Positions 1 to 9,500 of a DNA stretch of 64,000 nt are shown here, piece after piece. The position numbers and the translations under genes are program-made. Below the pieces are notes generated by a model. The model saw only the letters and a program-made list of their open reading frames with translations. It did not search any database and was not told the DNA's origin. The stretch is from Trichomonas vaginalis G3 (Eukaryota; Parabasalia; Trichomonadida; Trichomonadidae): the NCBI RefSeq assembly GCF_026262505.1, contig NC_067206.1, positions 16,326,641 to 16,390,640 of the forward strand, in the 5' to 3' direction. Position 1 is the first letter of the stretch. Each line of letters starts with the position of its first letter.

Positions 1-147
1 ATATGCTAACGCGTAACGAATCATTGATGCATTCGATGATAAAGAAAGATTATGAAGCATGTCAATTTTATAAACAAATGTTTCTTCAATAATTTTATCA
101 ATTGGGTCAATCATAATTTCAACGTCTTTATTGCAATAATGAATAAA

Positions 148-1527
148 CTATTCTAATCTATTCTCAAAATTTTTAGCATCATTGAGATATATTTGATAAT
201 CACTATCGGATATTGTTTCTTGTGTTAATGCTGAATAAAATGAATCTTGAGTGAATGGTTCCTTTTTATATAATTCATCTTCGTAATTCTCCCATGTGAT
301 GAATTGATAAGGGAAAAAGGATTTAACACGTGATTTATTGTTTCCGAAATCTTGAGTGAATTGGTCTAATGTTCCACCCGCTATATAATTTCTGATGTCA
401 ATAAATCTCAATTCATATGGAACGTTTGTTTTCTTTACAATGATTTGCTTAAATTGTGAAGAAGAACCCAGCATTGATTTTATCTTCCATTTTGCAGTAT
501 TTAAATCACGAAGAATTAAATTTAAATCAAACTTTCCTGAATTAAAACCAATGATATTCACTTTATTAAATTCTTCATCTAAAAGCTCTTTAAATGCTTC
601 CTTCTGTTTCTCATTTAATGTATGAGACAAAGTCCCCGCCGTTTGGTCCGTTTGCGACTTCATTAATTCTTCATATTGTTCAATATTTGATTTAGCAACT
701 AATGAACAGGTTGAAAATAAAAACTCAATCCAATCAGAAATAAAAGAATCACTCGAAGTTAAGCAAAAATTCCTCGTATATGTTTTATCATTTAATTTAA
801 CCGTTGATGATACCATGAATGGTTTTAAGTAAGCGTTCAAAGTTGCACATTCAGAAAGTTGAAGTTCTTCTTTAGTCTCTAATGTTTCGAAGTCAAAAGT
901 AATATAATATCTTGTTGGTTTATAATATTCCTGCAAATTATGTGCTAATAGCCATTGATATATCTTCTGTTTCGTGATATGTGGTGCATATGGTTGTTGT
1001 GTGTTTTGCAATTGAACGTCTTGAATTAATCTTCCATTATTTTCTTTACATTTCTCACAATGCTTTAAAAATCTTCTTTGGTTTTTCCTTTCTGGATCAT
1101 CACGGATAGAATAAACTTCTTCTTTACAATATGGACAAACTTTATAGCCGGTGAGTGCTTCAACGTCTGTTATTCTGTCAGCGTGAAGTTTTCCACATGG
1201 ACTCTGTGTTAATAAAATATTTACTGTTTCAAATTCTGGATCTATCATTATTGATTCCACTAATGGAAAGTCTACCTTGTTAATGTCTACGTCTTCTGGT
1301 TGAGGGTCACAATAATAAAAATCAATATTAACGTTTAACATTCTTGCTAACCTCTCACTTTCTGATGAAATGTCAAATCCTTCATAGGCATCTATGGCTT
1401 CATTTAAATAACTTCTACGAGTTTTAGGATTAACACCATCAGGAATGTTATAGAAGCGTTTAAATAACCTTCTACCTTCGGCTCTTATTTGATTATCATT
1501 CATTTTAGCTGTTCCATTTTTGTTCAT
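148..1527 (-). CDS. Polinton-type DNA polymerase B, exonuclease region
   Basis: Part of the left element. A CPYC...CEKC pair (about residues 132-160) looks like a small zinc-binding module. It is followed by YYITFDFETLE (about 208-217), the Exo I motif with D-x-E, and by NIIGFNSGKFDLNLIL (about 325-340), the Exo II motif with Asn and Asp. These are the hallmarks of the 3'-5' proofreading domain of protein-primed family B polymerases. The palm motifs would lie to the left, outside the window. Known role of the family: replication of the element from a terminal protein primer. The polymerase assignment is firm; the exact element family is inference. Confidence 0.7.
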   Translation of the reverse strand: MNKNGTAKMNDNQIRAEGRRLFKRFYNIPDGVNPKTRRSYLNEAIDAYEGFDISSESERLARMLNVNIDFYYCDPQPEDVDINKVDFPLVESIMIDPEFETVNILLTQSPCGKLHADRITDVEALTGYKVCPYCKEEVYSIRDDPERKNQRRFLKHCEKCKENNGRLIQDVQLQNTQQPYAPHITKQKIYQWLLAHNLQEYYKPTRYYITFDFETLETKEELQLSECATLNAYLKPFMVSSTVKLNDKTYTRNFCLTSSDSFISDWIEFLFSTCSLVAKSNIEQYEELMKSQTDQTAGTLSHTLNEKQKEAFKELLDEEFNKVNIIGFNSGKFDLNLILRDLNTAKWKIKSMLGSSSQFKQIIVKKTNVPYELRFIDIRNYIAGGTLDQFTQDFGNNKSRVKSFFPYQFITWENYEDELYKKEPFTQDSFYSALTQETISDSDYQIYLNDAKNFENRLE

Positions 1528-1585
1528 TTATGTAAGAATAAAAATTAAAAAATAAAAATAAAGTTTATTTTTTTAAAGTCCAGGG

Positions 1586-2683
1586 CTAAAGTCCATAAAA
1601 TGAATTAAGAACACATAAATTTTTATCATCCGCGACGTGACGAATACATTTTAATTTACTCAAGAATGCGTACCCTGATACATTAAATCTAATTCCTGTC
1701 TTATTTAATTTCACAACTTTGAAAAGGAATGTATGAATAGCTATAAAATGATGAGAAGATGTTTTATGGGTTGCTTCCATTTTTTCTGAAATAAATGAAT
1801 AAATATAATGCTTATACGTTTTCATATCTTTTATGTTCTTAATAACGAATGGTATAGACCTTTCCACTTCGTCTTCCTTCGGTGCTGTTCTTTCATATGA
1901 AACATTATTGGTATCTTCAATAATGAAACCACAATCACATAAAATTTTATATGTACCAATTGTTTCTTTTGATATTTTATCTAATAAATCAAAAACTTTA
2001 TCAACACCTGTGCATTTATTTAAATAATAATTTGTGTAAATATCATGGTCTTCTTTCTTAATCGTATTTGTTGCATATGTTACATTTTTCAGTGCTTTTT
2101 TGAATTTTTCAGAATCAAGAGGAGGTGAAAGTAATATACATGGATAATCTCCATCGTCAATAAATTGTAACTTATGTTTATGAATAAATTTTGTGCCTTC
2201 TTCTGAAAGTGTTTCGTCAATATCACCATCTAATAAATTTTTAGTAGATTCCAAAAAGTAATTTTTATATCTTTCCTCATGTGATTTTTGAACTTCTGAT
2301 TCTGAAGCTGGGATATTCATTAAACCCTCTACTTCATTCTCAGCATTTCTCAATTCCTTAATTTTTTCATCTATTTCATTTCTTAATTGTTCCAATTTCT
2401 CAATCTCATCATATTCATCATCTTTAATTCGTTCTTCATAATATTCAGGGAAAACATCAGGTTCTTTAGGTTTTTCTTCAGATGTGGGATATAAGAAATT
2501 TATAACATCATCTTTATTCATTTTTCTATCATAATCAAACTCATTTAAAAACTCCGCGAATTTTTGACAATTTCTTAAATAATATTTACTAACCTCATAA
2601 CCCGCTTCCTCTAATATATCCTTTATTTCCTCATTTGTGAATCCCAATTTTTTAACGTTGTTAGTTTTGACACTCATTTTCAT
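1586..2683 (-). CDS. Polinton polymerase N-terminal region (OTU-like/coiled-coil)
   Basis: A 365-residue frame next to the exonuclease region. The first 60 residues match in pattern the first 60 of the Mav1 PolB (helical LTNEEIKDIL...EAGYEVSKYY...). They are followed by an acidic, Lys/Glu-rich coiled coil (about 85-120) and a globular part that ends near DDKNLCVLNSFYG. That last motif resembles the D-x-x-C segment (TEDNCFVYACIQ) of an OTU-like region in the Mav1 polymerase. The function of this N-terminal region is not known. The relation to PolB is inferred from order and pattern, not from a search. Confidence 0.55.
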   Translation of the reverse strand: MKMSVKTNNVKKLGFTNEEIKDILEEAGYEVSKYYLRNCQKFAEFLNEFDYDRKMNKDDVINFLYPTSEEKPKEPDVFPEYYEERIKDDEYDEIEKLEQLRNEIDEKIKELRNAENEVEGLMNIPASESEVQKSHEERYKNYFLESTKNLLDGDIDETLSEEGTKFIHKHKLQFIDDGDYPCILLSPPLDSEKFKKALKNVTYATNTIKKEDHDIYTNYYLNKCTGVDKVFDLLDKISKETIGTYKILCDCGFIIEDTNNVSYERTAPKEDEVERSIPFVIKNIKDMKTYKHYIYSFISEKMEATHKTSSHHFIAIHTFLFKVVKLNKTGIRFNVSGYAFLSKLKCIRHVADDKNLCVLNSFYGL

Positions 2684-2850
2684 ACAAATTAAAAAATAAA
2701 TTATTCAAAAATGTAAGACATGAATTTTTAAAGTTTATTTTTTTATTTTTTTATTTTTTTTATTTCATTATGTATGGGTTTAGTGTAAATGTCTTACAAT
2801 TTTGAAAATTTTTTAAATCTTGATTTATTCAAAAACGTAAGAATAAAAAC

Positions 2851-2937
2851 CGTAAGAATCATACATTTTTTACTTCATATGTTAAAAAAAATGATACAAA
2901 ATCACTCGATATTGTATGAATTCTTACGTTTACAAAA
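2851..2937. repeat. Imperfect inverted repeat beside the left element
   Basis: CGTAAGAATCATAC and GTATGAATTCTTACG form a stem with a loop of about 50 bases. Further GTAAGA/TCTTAC copies lie just left, near 2720 and 2800, and one follows the polymerase frame start near 1530. It could be a terminal structure of the left element or a regulatory site of the ankyrin gene that starts at 2994. Nothing decides between these. Confidence 0.4.
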
Positions 2938-2993
2938 AAAGTCACAAAACCCTTCAACATATACTACTACGCATTTAAACGAGTTAAAGTGAT

Positions 2994-4259
2994 ATGTCTA
3001 TTGAAATTCTAAGCCAAATTTTTATCGACAATCAGATGAGTAAAAAGTTGTCTAAGCACTATGATGAATTTATAGAAACATATGAAAGACTATTTCATCT
3101 CAATCATGATGATTCCTTTGACGAAATCCTCAATTTGATTATGACATGCTTAGTTGACAAGTATAAACTATCAATAACTAAACTTATCAGTACCATAATT
3201 CTCGCAGCTGAATATAACTTTCGATCTCTTAGCATTTACATAGAACTAATAAGTCAAATTAAAAATAAATATCCAGCCAAACAAGAATATATATATAAAA
3301 AATGCGGTAACAAAATAATGTATCTTAAAGATATAAACCAAATGCTTCATTCAGGGGATGCAGAATATAATATTTTTAACATTATTGTATATGATCGAAT
3401 TGATCAATTCAAAGAATATGTAGTTCAACATTCTCTTGAAAGTATACATGTTGATTTACCTATATTCAACGCCAATCCAATTATAGATGTTTGTGCATAT
3501 TATGGATCGGTAAATATTTTCTCTTTCCTCCTCTCAAATTTTGGACAATGTGTTACTATATTTTCTCTTACTTATGCAATCATCGGAGGAAATGATGACA
3601 TTATCAATGAATGCAATAAAAGTTTCAAAATGAACTATTGGTGTATGCAAAATGCAATTTTATCACATAATAATAAAGTGATTAAATACATAATTGAACA
3701 CAAATTATTTTACATTGATTTATCTTTTAGTGATTGTATTAAGAGATCACAAAATTTATATCCACTCTTCCTCTTATATAAGAAAAATAAAAATTACATC
3801 ATTCCATGGTGTGCTGCAATCCCACAATCGATCAATATTCTCCGAAATGATAATCTTGATTTTGGAAAGAAATCTAAGAATGGGATGACACTTCTTCATT
3901 ATGCTGCATCATCTAAAAATACAGAAATATGCAAACTTCTATTAGATTCACCAAAAATTTACCAAACTGACATAAATCAAGCAGATAATTATGGGCAAAC
4001 AGCTTTACATTATGCTGCAAAGAATAATAAAAAAGATATCGTCACTCTTCTTCTTTCATACGGTGCAATTGCTAATGCAAGAGATAAAAGAGGTGTTTCG
4101 GCCTATGAAATAGCATCATTTAAAGGATTTAAGGAAATAGTAGATATTTTTTTATTTCCTCCAGAACCAATAAGATCTGAAGATTATTTTACATCATTTT
4201 ATTTTCCAATATGCAAATTAAAATTGGAATCATTACCTGGAAAATGTTTTATAAAATAA
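2994..4259 (+). CDS. Ankyrin repeat protein, DUF3447 type
   Basis: A 421-residue host gene. The N-terminal two thirds follow the plan of the trichomonad DUF3447 ankyrin family: a helical head (YDEFIETYERLFHLN), a segment AEYNIFNIIVYDRIDQF, then CAYYGSVNIFSFLLSNFG and degenerate repeats with the LSHNNKVIKYIIEH motif. Clear ankyrin repeats lie at about residues 297-385 (GMTLLHYAASSKNTEICKLL, GQTALHYAAKNNKKDIVTLL, GVSAYEIASFKGFKEIVDIF). Ankyrin repeats bind proteins; the partner is unknown. It is convergent with the next ankyrin gene on the minus strand. The ATG at 2994 gives the family-like start; no clear initiator motif lies right before it. Confidence 0.88.
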   Translation: MSIEILSQIFIDNQMSKKLSKHYDEFIETYERLFHLNHDDSFDEILNLIMTCLVDKYKLSITKLISTIILAAEYNFRSLSIYIELISQIKNKYPAKQEYIYKKCGNKIMYLKDINQMLHSGDAEYNIFNIIVYDRIDQFKEYVVQHSLESIHVDLPIFNANPIIDVCAYYGSVNIFSFLLSNFGQCVTIFSLTYAIIGGNDDIINECNKSFKMNYWCMQNAILSHNNKVIKYIIEHKLFYIDLSFSDCIKRSQNLYPLFLLYKKNKNYIIPWCAAIPQSINILRNDNLDFGKKSKNGMTLLHYAASSKNTEICKLLLDSPKIYQTDINQADNYGQTALHYAAKNNKKDIVTLLLSYGAIANARDKRGVSAYEIASFKGFKEIVDIFLFPPEPIRSEDYFTSFYFPICKLKLESLPGKCFIK

Positions 4260-4404
4260 ATTTTGTTTAAATTTCAATATAAGTTTCTGTTTATTGCTTT
4301 CAAAAATAGCAAGATTGAAACAAAATGATCATTTGAAATCTGCGCTTCCCAACATAGTAATCAAATGGAACAATCCTTATGTTAACAATCTTGGGATAAT
4401 TTAG

Positions 4405-6078
4405 TTAATTTTCTTCAAATATCAAATGATAAATTCCTAATACAATATTAATGAAATCCCTTTTTGGAGGTAGATCGATTATCATTTGTCCATCCTTAAG
4501 AATTTCTGCTAATTCATTCCACTCACGATAAACAGCTATATCGTATGCAGTATTCCCTACATCATCTTTTAAATTTGGATCAGCTCCGTGTTTAAGCATC
4601 AAAATTACATTTTCTAGTGAATTATTAAAGGACGCACAATGAAGTGGTGTTCTCCCATGATTATCTCTTGCATTAACATCTACATTAAATCTCAATAGAA
4701 CATCCATTACTTTATTTCTTCTCCACCATGATGAAGTATGCAATGGTGTTTCTCCTGAAAGATTTTTAAGATTAATATCTGCTCCTTGTGATAAAAGAAA
4801 CTCTGCAAATTCCCTATTATTATTCAATGTTGCAGTATGAAGAGGTGTGTTGAGTCTTTCATTTTTCGAATTGATATCTGCCCCATGGTTAAGCAAAAAT
4901 TTAGCGAATTCTATGAAATTATATTTTGCCGCAATGTGAAGTGCAGTATCGCCATTTCTTTTTTTCGTGTTGATGTCAACACCGAGAGAAAATAAAGCTT
5001 CCCTAATTTCAATAGAATTCAATTCTGCAGCAAGATGAATAGCAGTATTATCATGTTCACCCTTATAATATGGATCGATTCCAAAAGTAATCAAAGGTCC
5101 TAAAATTTCTGGTAAATTTTCCTTTACGGCAAGATGAAAAATGTTATTCCGATCAATCCTTTTCATGTTGACATTAACTCCTTTTGATATAAAATATTCA
5201 ATCAAAACTGGTGAATGGAAAAACAAGGATGAGAAGAAAATATTATTAATATCTTTTGTTTGATCCAATAAAATAAAGAGCGCCTGTAGATTATTATTTA
5301 AACAACAATCATCAATTGTCAATTCTATTTTGAATTCATTCATCAAATAAGTAACAAAATGGATATTATGTGACTTTAATGCATATTTCATACATGTCAA
5401 ATCTGGTTTTTGAGTTTTCAAGCATTCATTCAATATTTCCGGATTTCCACCTAGAAATGAAAGATTAAGACAATCCTTATCTATTTTAATATTAAATTTT
5501 GATATTAATAATTTGAAACATTTAACTGCTCCATGATAACAGCATAATTTCAATAATGAATTACAACCAGGTGGATATAATGGATTTATTGGCAAATTCT
5601 CCAAATTGAAATCATTTCTATCGACACAGACAAGGAATGATGTAATATCATCGAACATAATTGCTCTTAGAATTGTCCCTTTTTCATGAACATCCAAAAT
5701 AAAATATTGATGCTTTCCTGTTAAATGGGCAATTTTACGACACCAAATCGAATGATTCTTGTATAGGAAATATGCGAATATCTCGGATATCTTATCTGAC
5801 AATTTAGGATGATATTCTTCATAAATTTTCCAAAAGATTTCCCAATAGATTTTTAAATTTAGATTTCGATAGCGGGCCATATGTGATATATTGACTAACA
5901 AATATCTCGGAGGAATCTTGTATTTTTGGATCATAATTAATTTGAAATTTTGATATATCTGATCAATTTCATCATTTGTGACTGCATTAAGGCAATACAG
6001 TGATTCGTATGTATCACTGTAATCTTTAAATTTTGTAAGGAAGTCATCAAAGTAGCTTTCAGATACGTCATGATTCAT
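4405..6078 (-). CDS. Ankyrin repeat protein, DUF3447 type
   Basis: A 557-residue host gene, intact. The head (FKDYSDTYESLYCLNAVTND) and middle (CCYHGAVKCFKLLISKFN, about residue 185; LSFLGGNPEILNECLKTQKP) are typical of the trichomonad DUF3447 family. About seven ankyrin repeats follow from residue 310 to 530, with canonical cores such as GDTALHIAAKYNFIEFAKFLL and GRTPLHCASFNNSLENVILML. It probably acts as a cytoplasmic protein-binding scaffold; no catalytic domain or membrane segment is seen. The 145-base gap to the convergent gene at 2994 holds no other gene. Confidence 0.9.
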   Translation of the reverse strand: MNHDVSESYFDDFLTKFKDYSDTYESLYCLNAVTNDEIDQIYQNFKLIMIQKYKIPPRYLLVNISHMARYRNLNLKIYWEIFWKIYEEYHPKLSDKISEIFAYFLYKNHSIWCRKIAHLTGKHQYFILDVHEKGTILRAIMFDDITSFLVCVDRNDFNLENLPINPLYPPGCNSLLKLCCYHGAVKCFKLLISKFNIKIDKDCLNLSFLGGNPEILNECLKTQKPDLTCMKYALKSHNIHFVTYLMNEFKIELTIDDCCLNNNLQALFILLDQTKDINNIFFSSLFFHSPVLIEYFISKGVNVNMKRIDRNNIFHLAVKENLPEILGPLITFGIDPYYKGEHDNTAIHLAAELNSIEIREALFSLGVDINTKKRNGDTALHIAAKYNFIEFAKFLLNHGADINSKNERLNTPLHTATLNNNREFAEFLLSQGADINLKNLSGETPLHTSSWWRRNKVMDVLLRFNVDVNARDNHGRTPLHCASFNNSLENVILMLKHGADPNLKDDVGNTAYDIAVYREWNELAEILKDGQMIIDLPPKRDFINIVLGIYHLIFEEN

Positions 6079-6545
6079 TCCTAATTTTTTTAATAATTTA
6101 TTCTCAATTCTATATAAATATCATATTACGAGTTTAATGATGTATAATTTGCGAACTAAATTTTTATAAAGATGTTGTAATTTTTGTCACTTTTTACAAA
6201 ACAATCTAATTTATATTCCTTTCATAGAAGATCCTTTATTTATATATTCATTAGTATGTTCGATATGAAATACATACATTGATCTCGAGATGAATTCATA
6301 TTAATCAGATGAAACTCCAAATTAACAGAAATTATTCAAAATTATTAGAATAACTTTATTTCCAGACAACAATTAAGTCATTAGCATTGCTAATACATAA
6401 AGATGCTCAAATCATTGTTTACATGGAATATTGGAAAAATATGAGCTTTAGAATATATTACCTTGTTTTAATAAAAAGTGACAAAAAATAAATAAAAAAA
6501 CGTATCCTTGAAAAATTTTTTTATTCAAGTTTTCTCCTGAATAAG
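6079..6545. other. Intergenic region between divergent genes
   Basis: AT-rich spacer between the minus-strand ankyrin gene and the plus-strand gene at 6546. It must hold both promoters. No repeat, RNA gene or convincing initiator match was seen. Confidence 0.6.
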
Positions 6546-9500
6546 ATGGCAAGTACTAGGCCATCCAATTACGATAACCAATACAGGGGAGACAATGAAA
6601 ATGGCTCTTTAGGGGAAATATCTGATTTACAGCTTGATAAATCCCACGAAAACGTGAATTTTCAAAATTCATCACCACCTACTCAGAATTTGATCAATTC
6701 CGTTTTCGAAAACAAAGAGAAATCCAAAAAACAAGAGAATTTCCTTTATGCAAATTCAACAGGAGTTTCTCCTTTATATTATAGACAAAATAGTCAAGAT
6801 ATTGACTTGTTTTACAATAATTTGCATATTGAAGACCATTTATTTTCAGCTGATAATGATCAAAATCATAAAAATCAATTAAAATTGCCAAATTCGACCC
6901 AAAATTCAAATAAAACCCAACTTAGTCAAAGATCGTCATCATCAAATACAGGAAGAGACAAACCATCGTCTAGAAGTACTGCAAATCCAAATATATCAAC
7001 TCCTGACTCGAATTTTCAATCAGCAAGAAATCCGCCAAAGAAATACGATTTTCCAGTCCATGGATGGAGATACAGACTAGAGACGCGTGATGGCGATAAT
7101 TTGCCTGAACAAAAACATCAATACGATCCATATGGCCACAGACATTTAGATTTCGATCATAAATCAAAGTACAATAAAGTAACAGCTAAATCTCAATCGA
7201 ACAATAACAATCAAAACTCAAATCGACGCAATAAAGAAGAAATTCAAAAATATCCAAGAAAAACTTCACAAGAAGGACGAATTACTCCTACTTACCAGAA
7301 CTACCCACAAGATACCCACCCAGGATTATATGGAAGCCGTCAAATGACCCCAATTATGTCAGAATCTACTAGTATTTTATCTTCGGTCGATCCGCATAGT
7401 ATGTCGAGGATAATATCGCCCGGACAGAACATTGACGGCATTCCTGAAGAGAAAAACGAAAAAATCGAAAAAAATTCAAGAAATAAAAAACAAATAAAGA
7501 CAAATTTACGACCAAATGAAATGCCTCCGAACAATTTCAATGAATTTCTGGCTTATTTAAACGCAAATCGACAACTTCGGAAAGAATTTCAGCAAAATGA
7601 CGAAAACCAAGCGAAGCATGACCAAAACACTCGTTCTAAATCACTTCCCCGTACAAATGACCACGAAAACCAGGAAAATCAGGAAGAAAATCAAAATTCC
7701 GAAGATGAATCTGAGGAATATTACTCAGATTCATACTATGATAGCTATTATGAGGAAGAAGAAACAGAACCAGAGAAAGAAGAACCCGTTTCAAGAGAAA
7801 AAGATTTTATTTCGAATAATTCTCCGAAAAAAGAACAAACTTTGTATGATGTAGCCGCAATATCCGAAATAGCTACTGTTGCCGCTGTCAATGCCCTCAA
7901 CAAAGTCTTAAATCTCCCTGCAATTTTCCAAAATAATAATCAACCGGAAAACAAACGGGAAATGCTTGTAGACAAGACAGTCAATACATCCCAGATCATT
8001 GACACTCAAAATAATGATAAGAAATCCATAATTTCTCCTAATTTGGACAATAATTCCAAAAAAGAGAATTCGTTGAGGTCGAATTCGCCATCAAGAGAGA
8101 CATCGCATATATCTAATGGCAGCCGAATCAATTCCAGAGACAATTCTCCGATTCCTAAAATAAATCAACCGAGTTCGAAGGAAAATTCGTTGTTGTTCAA
8201 TGGAGAAAAGAGAAATGGTTCGATTTTATTCGATGGAGAAAAGAAAAATTCAAGAAATTCGTCTCCATCGAAATCCCAAATTCAAAATGAAGAAAAATCA
8301 ACGAATTTGGAGAATTTCCCATCTAAAATTTCCCAAAACAAAGAAAACAAATCAAGAAATTCTTTGAATTCGAATTCTCAAATTAAATCTGACTTAAAAG
8401 ATGAAAATTCTAAGTCAAAGAGCCAAAACAACTCCCAACTAAGAGATTTAGATGATGAAAAATCGAATTCCAAATTAAAATCCAAAGAAAATTCCAAATC
8501 AAGCATAAAAAGTGACGAAAAATCGAATTCCAAGCTTCCAAATGATGAGAAATCAAACTCAAACATCAAAAGTGATGAAAAACCAAATAAATCTCCGAAT
8601 AATAATTCTGAATTAAAAGAAGAGAACTCTAAATCAAAGAGCCAACATAACTCAGAGCTGAAAGAAGAGAAATCCAACTCAAAAATCAAAAATGAAGAGA
8701 AATCTTCGATATCAAGTAAATCTCCAAAAGAAAGCACTCAAAATTCGGAGATAAAGGAAGATTCGAGACAAAGATCCAGAAATTCTTCTCCTTCTAAAAG
8801 TAATCAAAATTCTTCGATAAAATTTGATGAAAAATCTCTTAATTTGGACGAAATTCAGAAGAACAGCCAACAGGACTCCCAAGTTAAAGAAGAAAACTCA
8901 TCAAATTCCAAGAAAAACCAAGATCAAAACTCAAATTTGTCAAAAAGTCCTCAAAATTCAATGATTTCTAGTAGAAAATCATCACCTTCCAAGTCAGGAA
9001 ACTCCCAGATCCAAGAAAACGCCAATTCTCCCGAACTTTCCACTAAATTAAAAGAATCAGATCGAACCCCATCACCAAAACGCAAAAGAAGGCACTCCCC
9101 AGATAAAACAAACAGAGTTATCCAATCAGAGATCCAAACCGAAACAGTTTTCGACCAAGAACCAGTTCCAGAAGATTTACTTCCACCTGAGGACACAAAT
9201 CCGAAAGAGGAACTTCCCCCAACCGAAAAATCAGAAAAATCGGAAAAATCTGAAAAAATTGAGAAGAAAAGTGAAAACCCAGAAGAAACTAATGAAAGAA
9301 AGAGTGAAAACACTGAGAGCAAAGACTCAAAAGGACACAAGAGTTCGCACAAACACAAATCGAAAGAGAAGAAAGAGAAGAAATCTAAAGACAAACACAA
9401 AAAAGATAAAAAAGAAAATAAAAAGACAAAAGACAAAAAATCTTCTTCAAAGTCAAAAGATTCTTCATCTAAAAAGAAGAAGATAAAAGATATGACTCCC

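Larger units (their letters stand above)
1..2770 (-). mobile_element. Divergent Maverick/Polinton fragment, polymerase end
   Basis: Virus-like element fossil, cut by the left edge of the window. The visible part holds the front half of a protein-primed family B DNA polymerase on the minus strand, in two reading frames. Its opening segment (LGFTNEEIKDILEEAGYEVS) resembles the opening of the Mav1 polymerase at 47178 (LEHSEIKQLLTEANIEVA), but overall similarity is low, so this is a different and probably older subfamily. It looks broken, with at least one or two breaks. The inner side of the terminus near 2.7 kb is AT-rich and contains the AAGTTTATTTTTTTA motif also seen ahead of Mav1 genes. No clear TIR or target duplication was recognised. 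Confidence 0.7.

Noticed and set aside
2789-2992. 67-codon plus-strand frame before the ankyrin gene
   Set aside because: A/T-driven frame across an inverted repeat; no family pattern.
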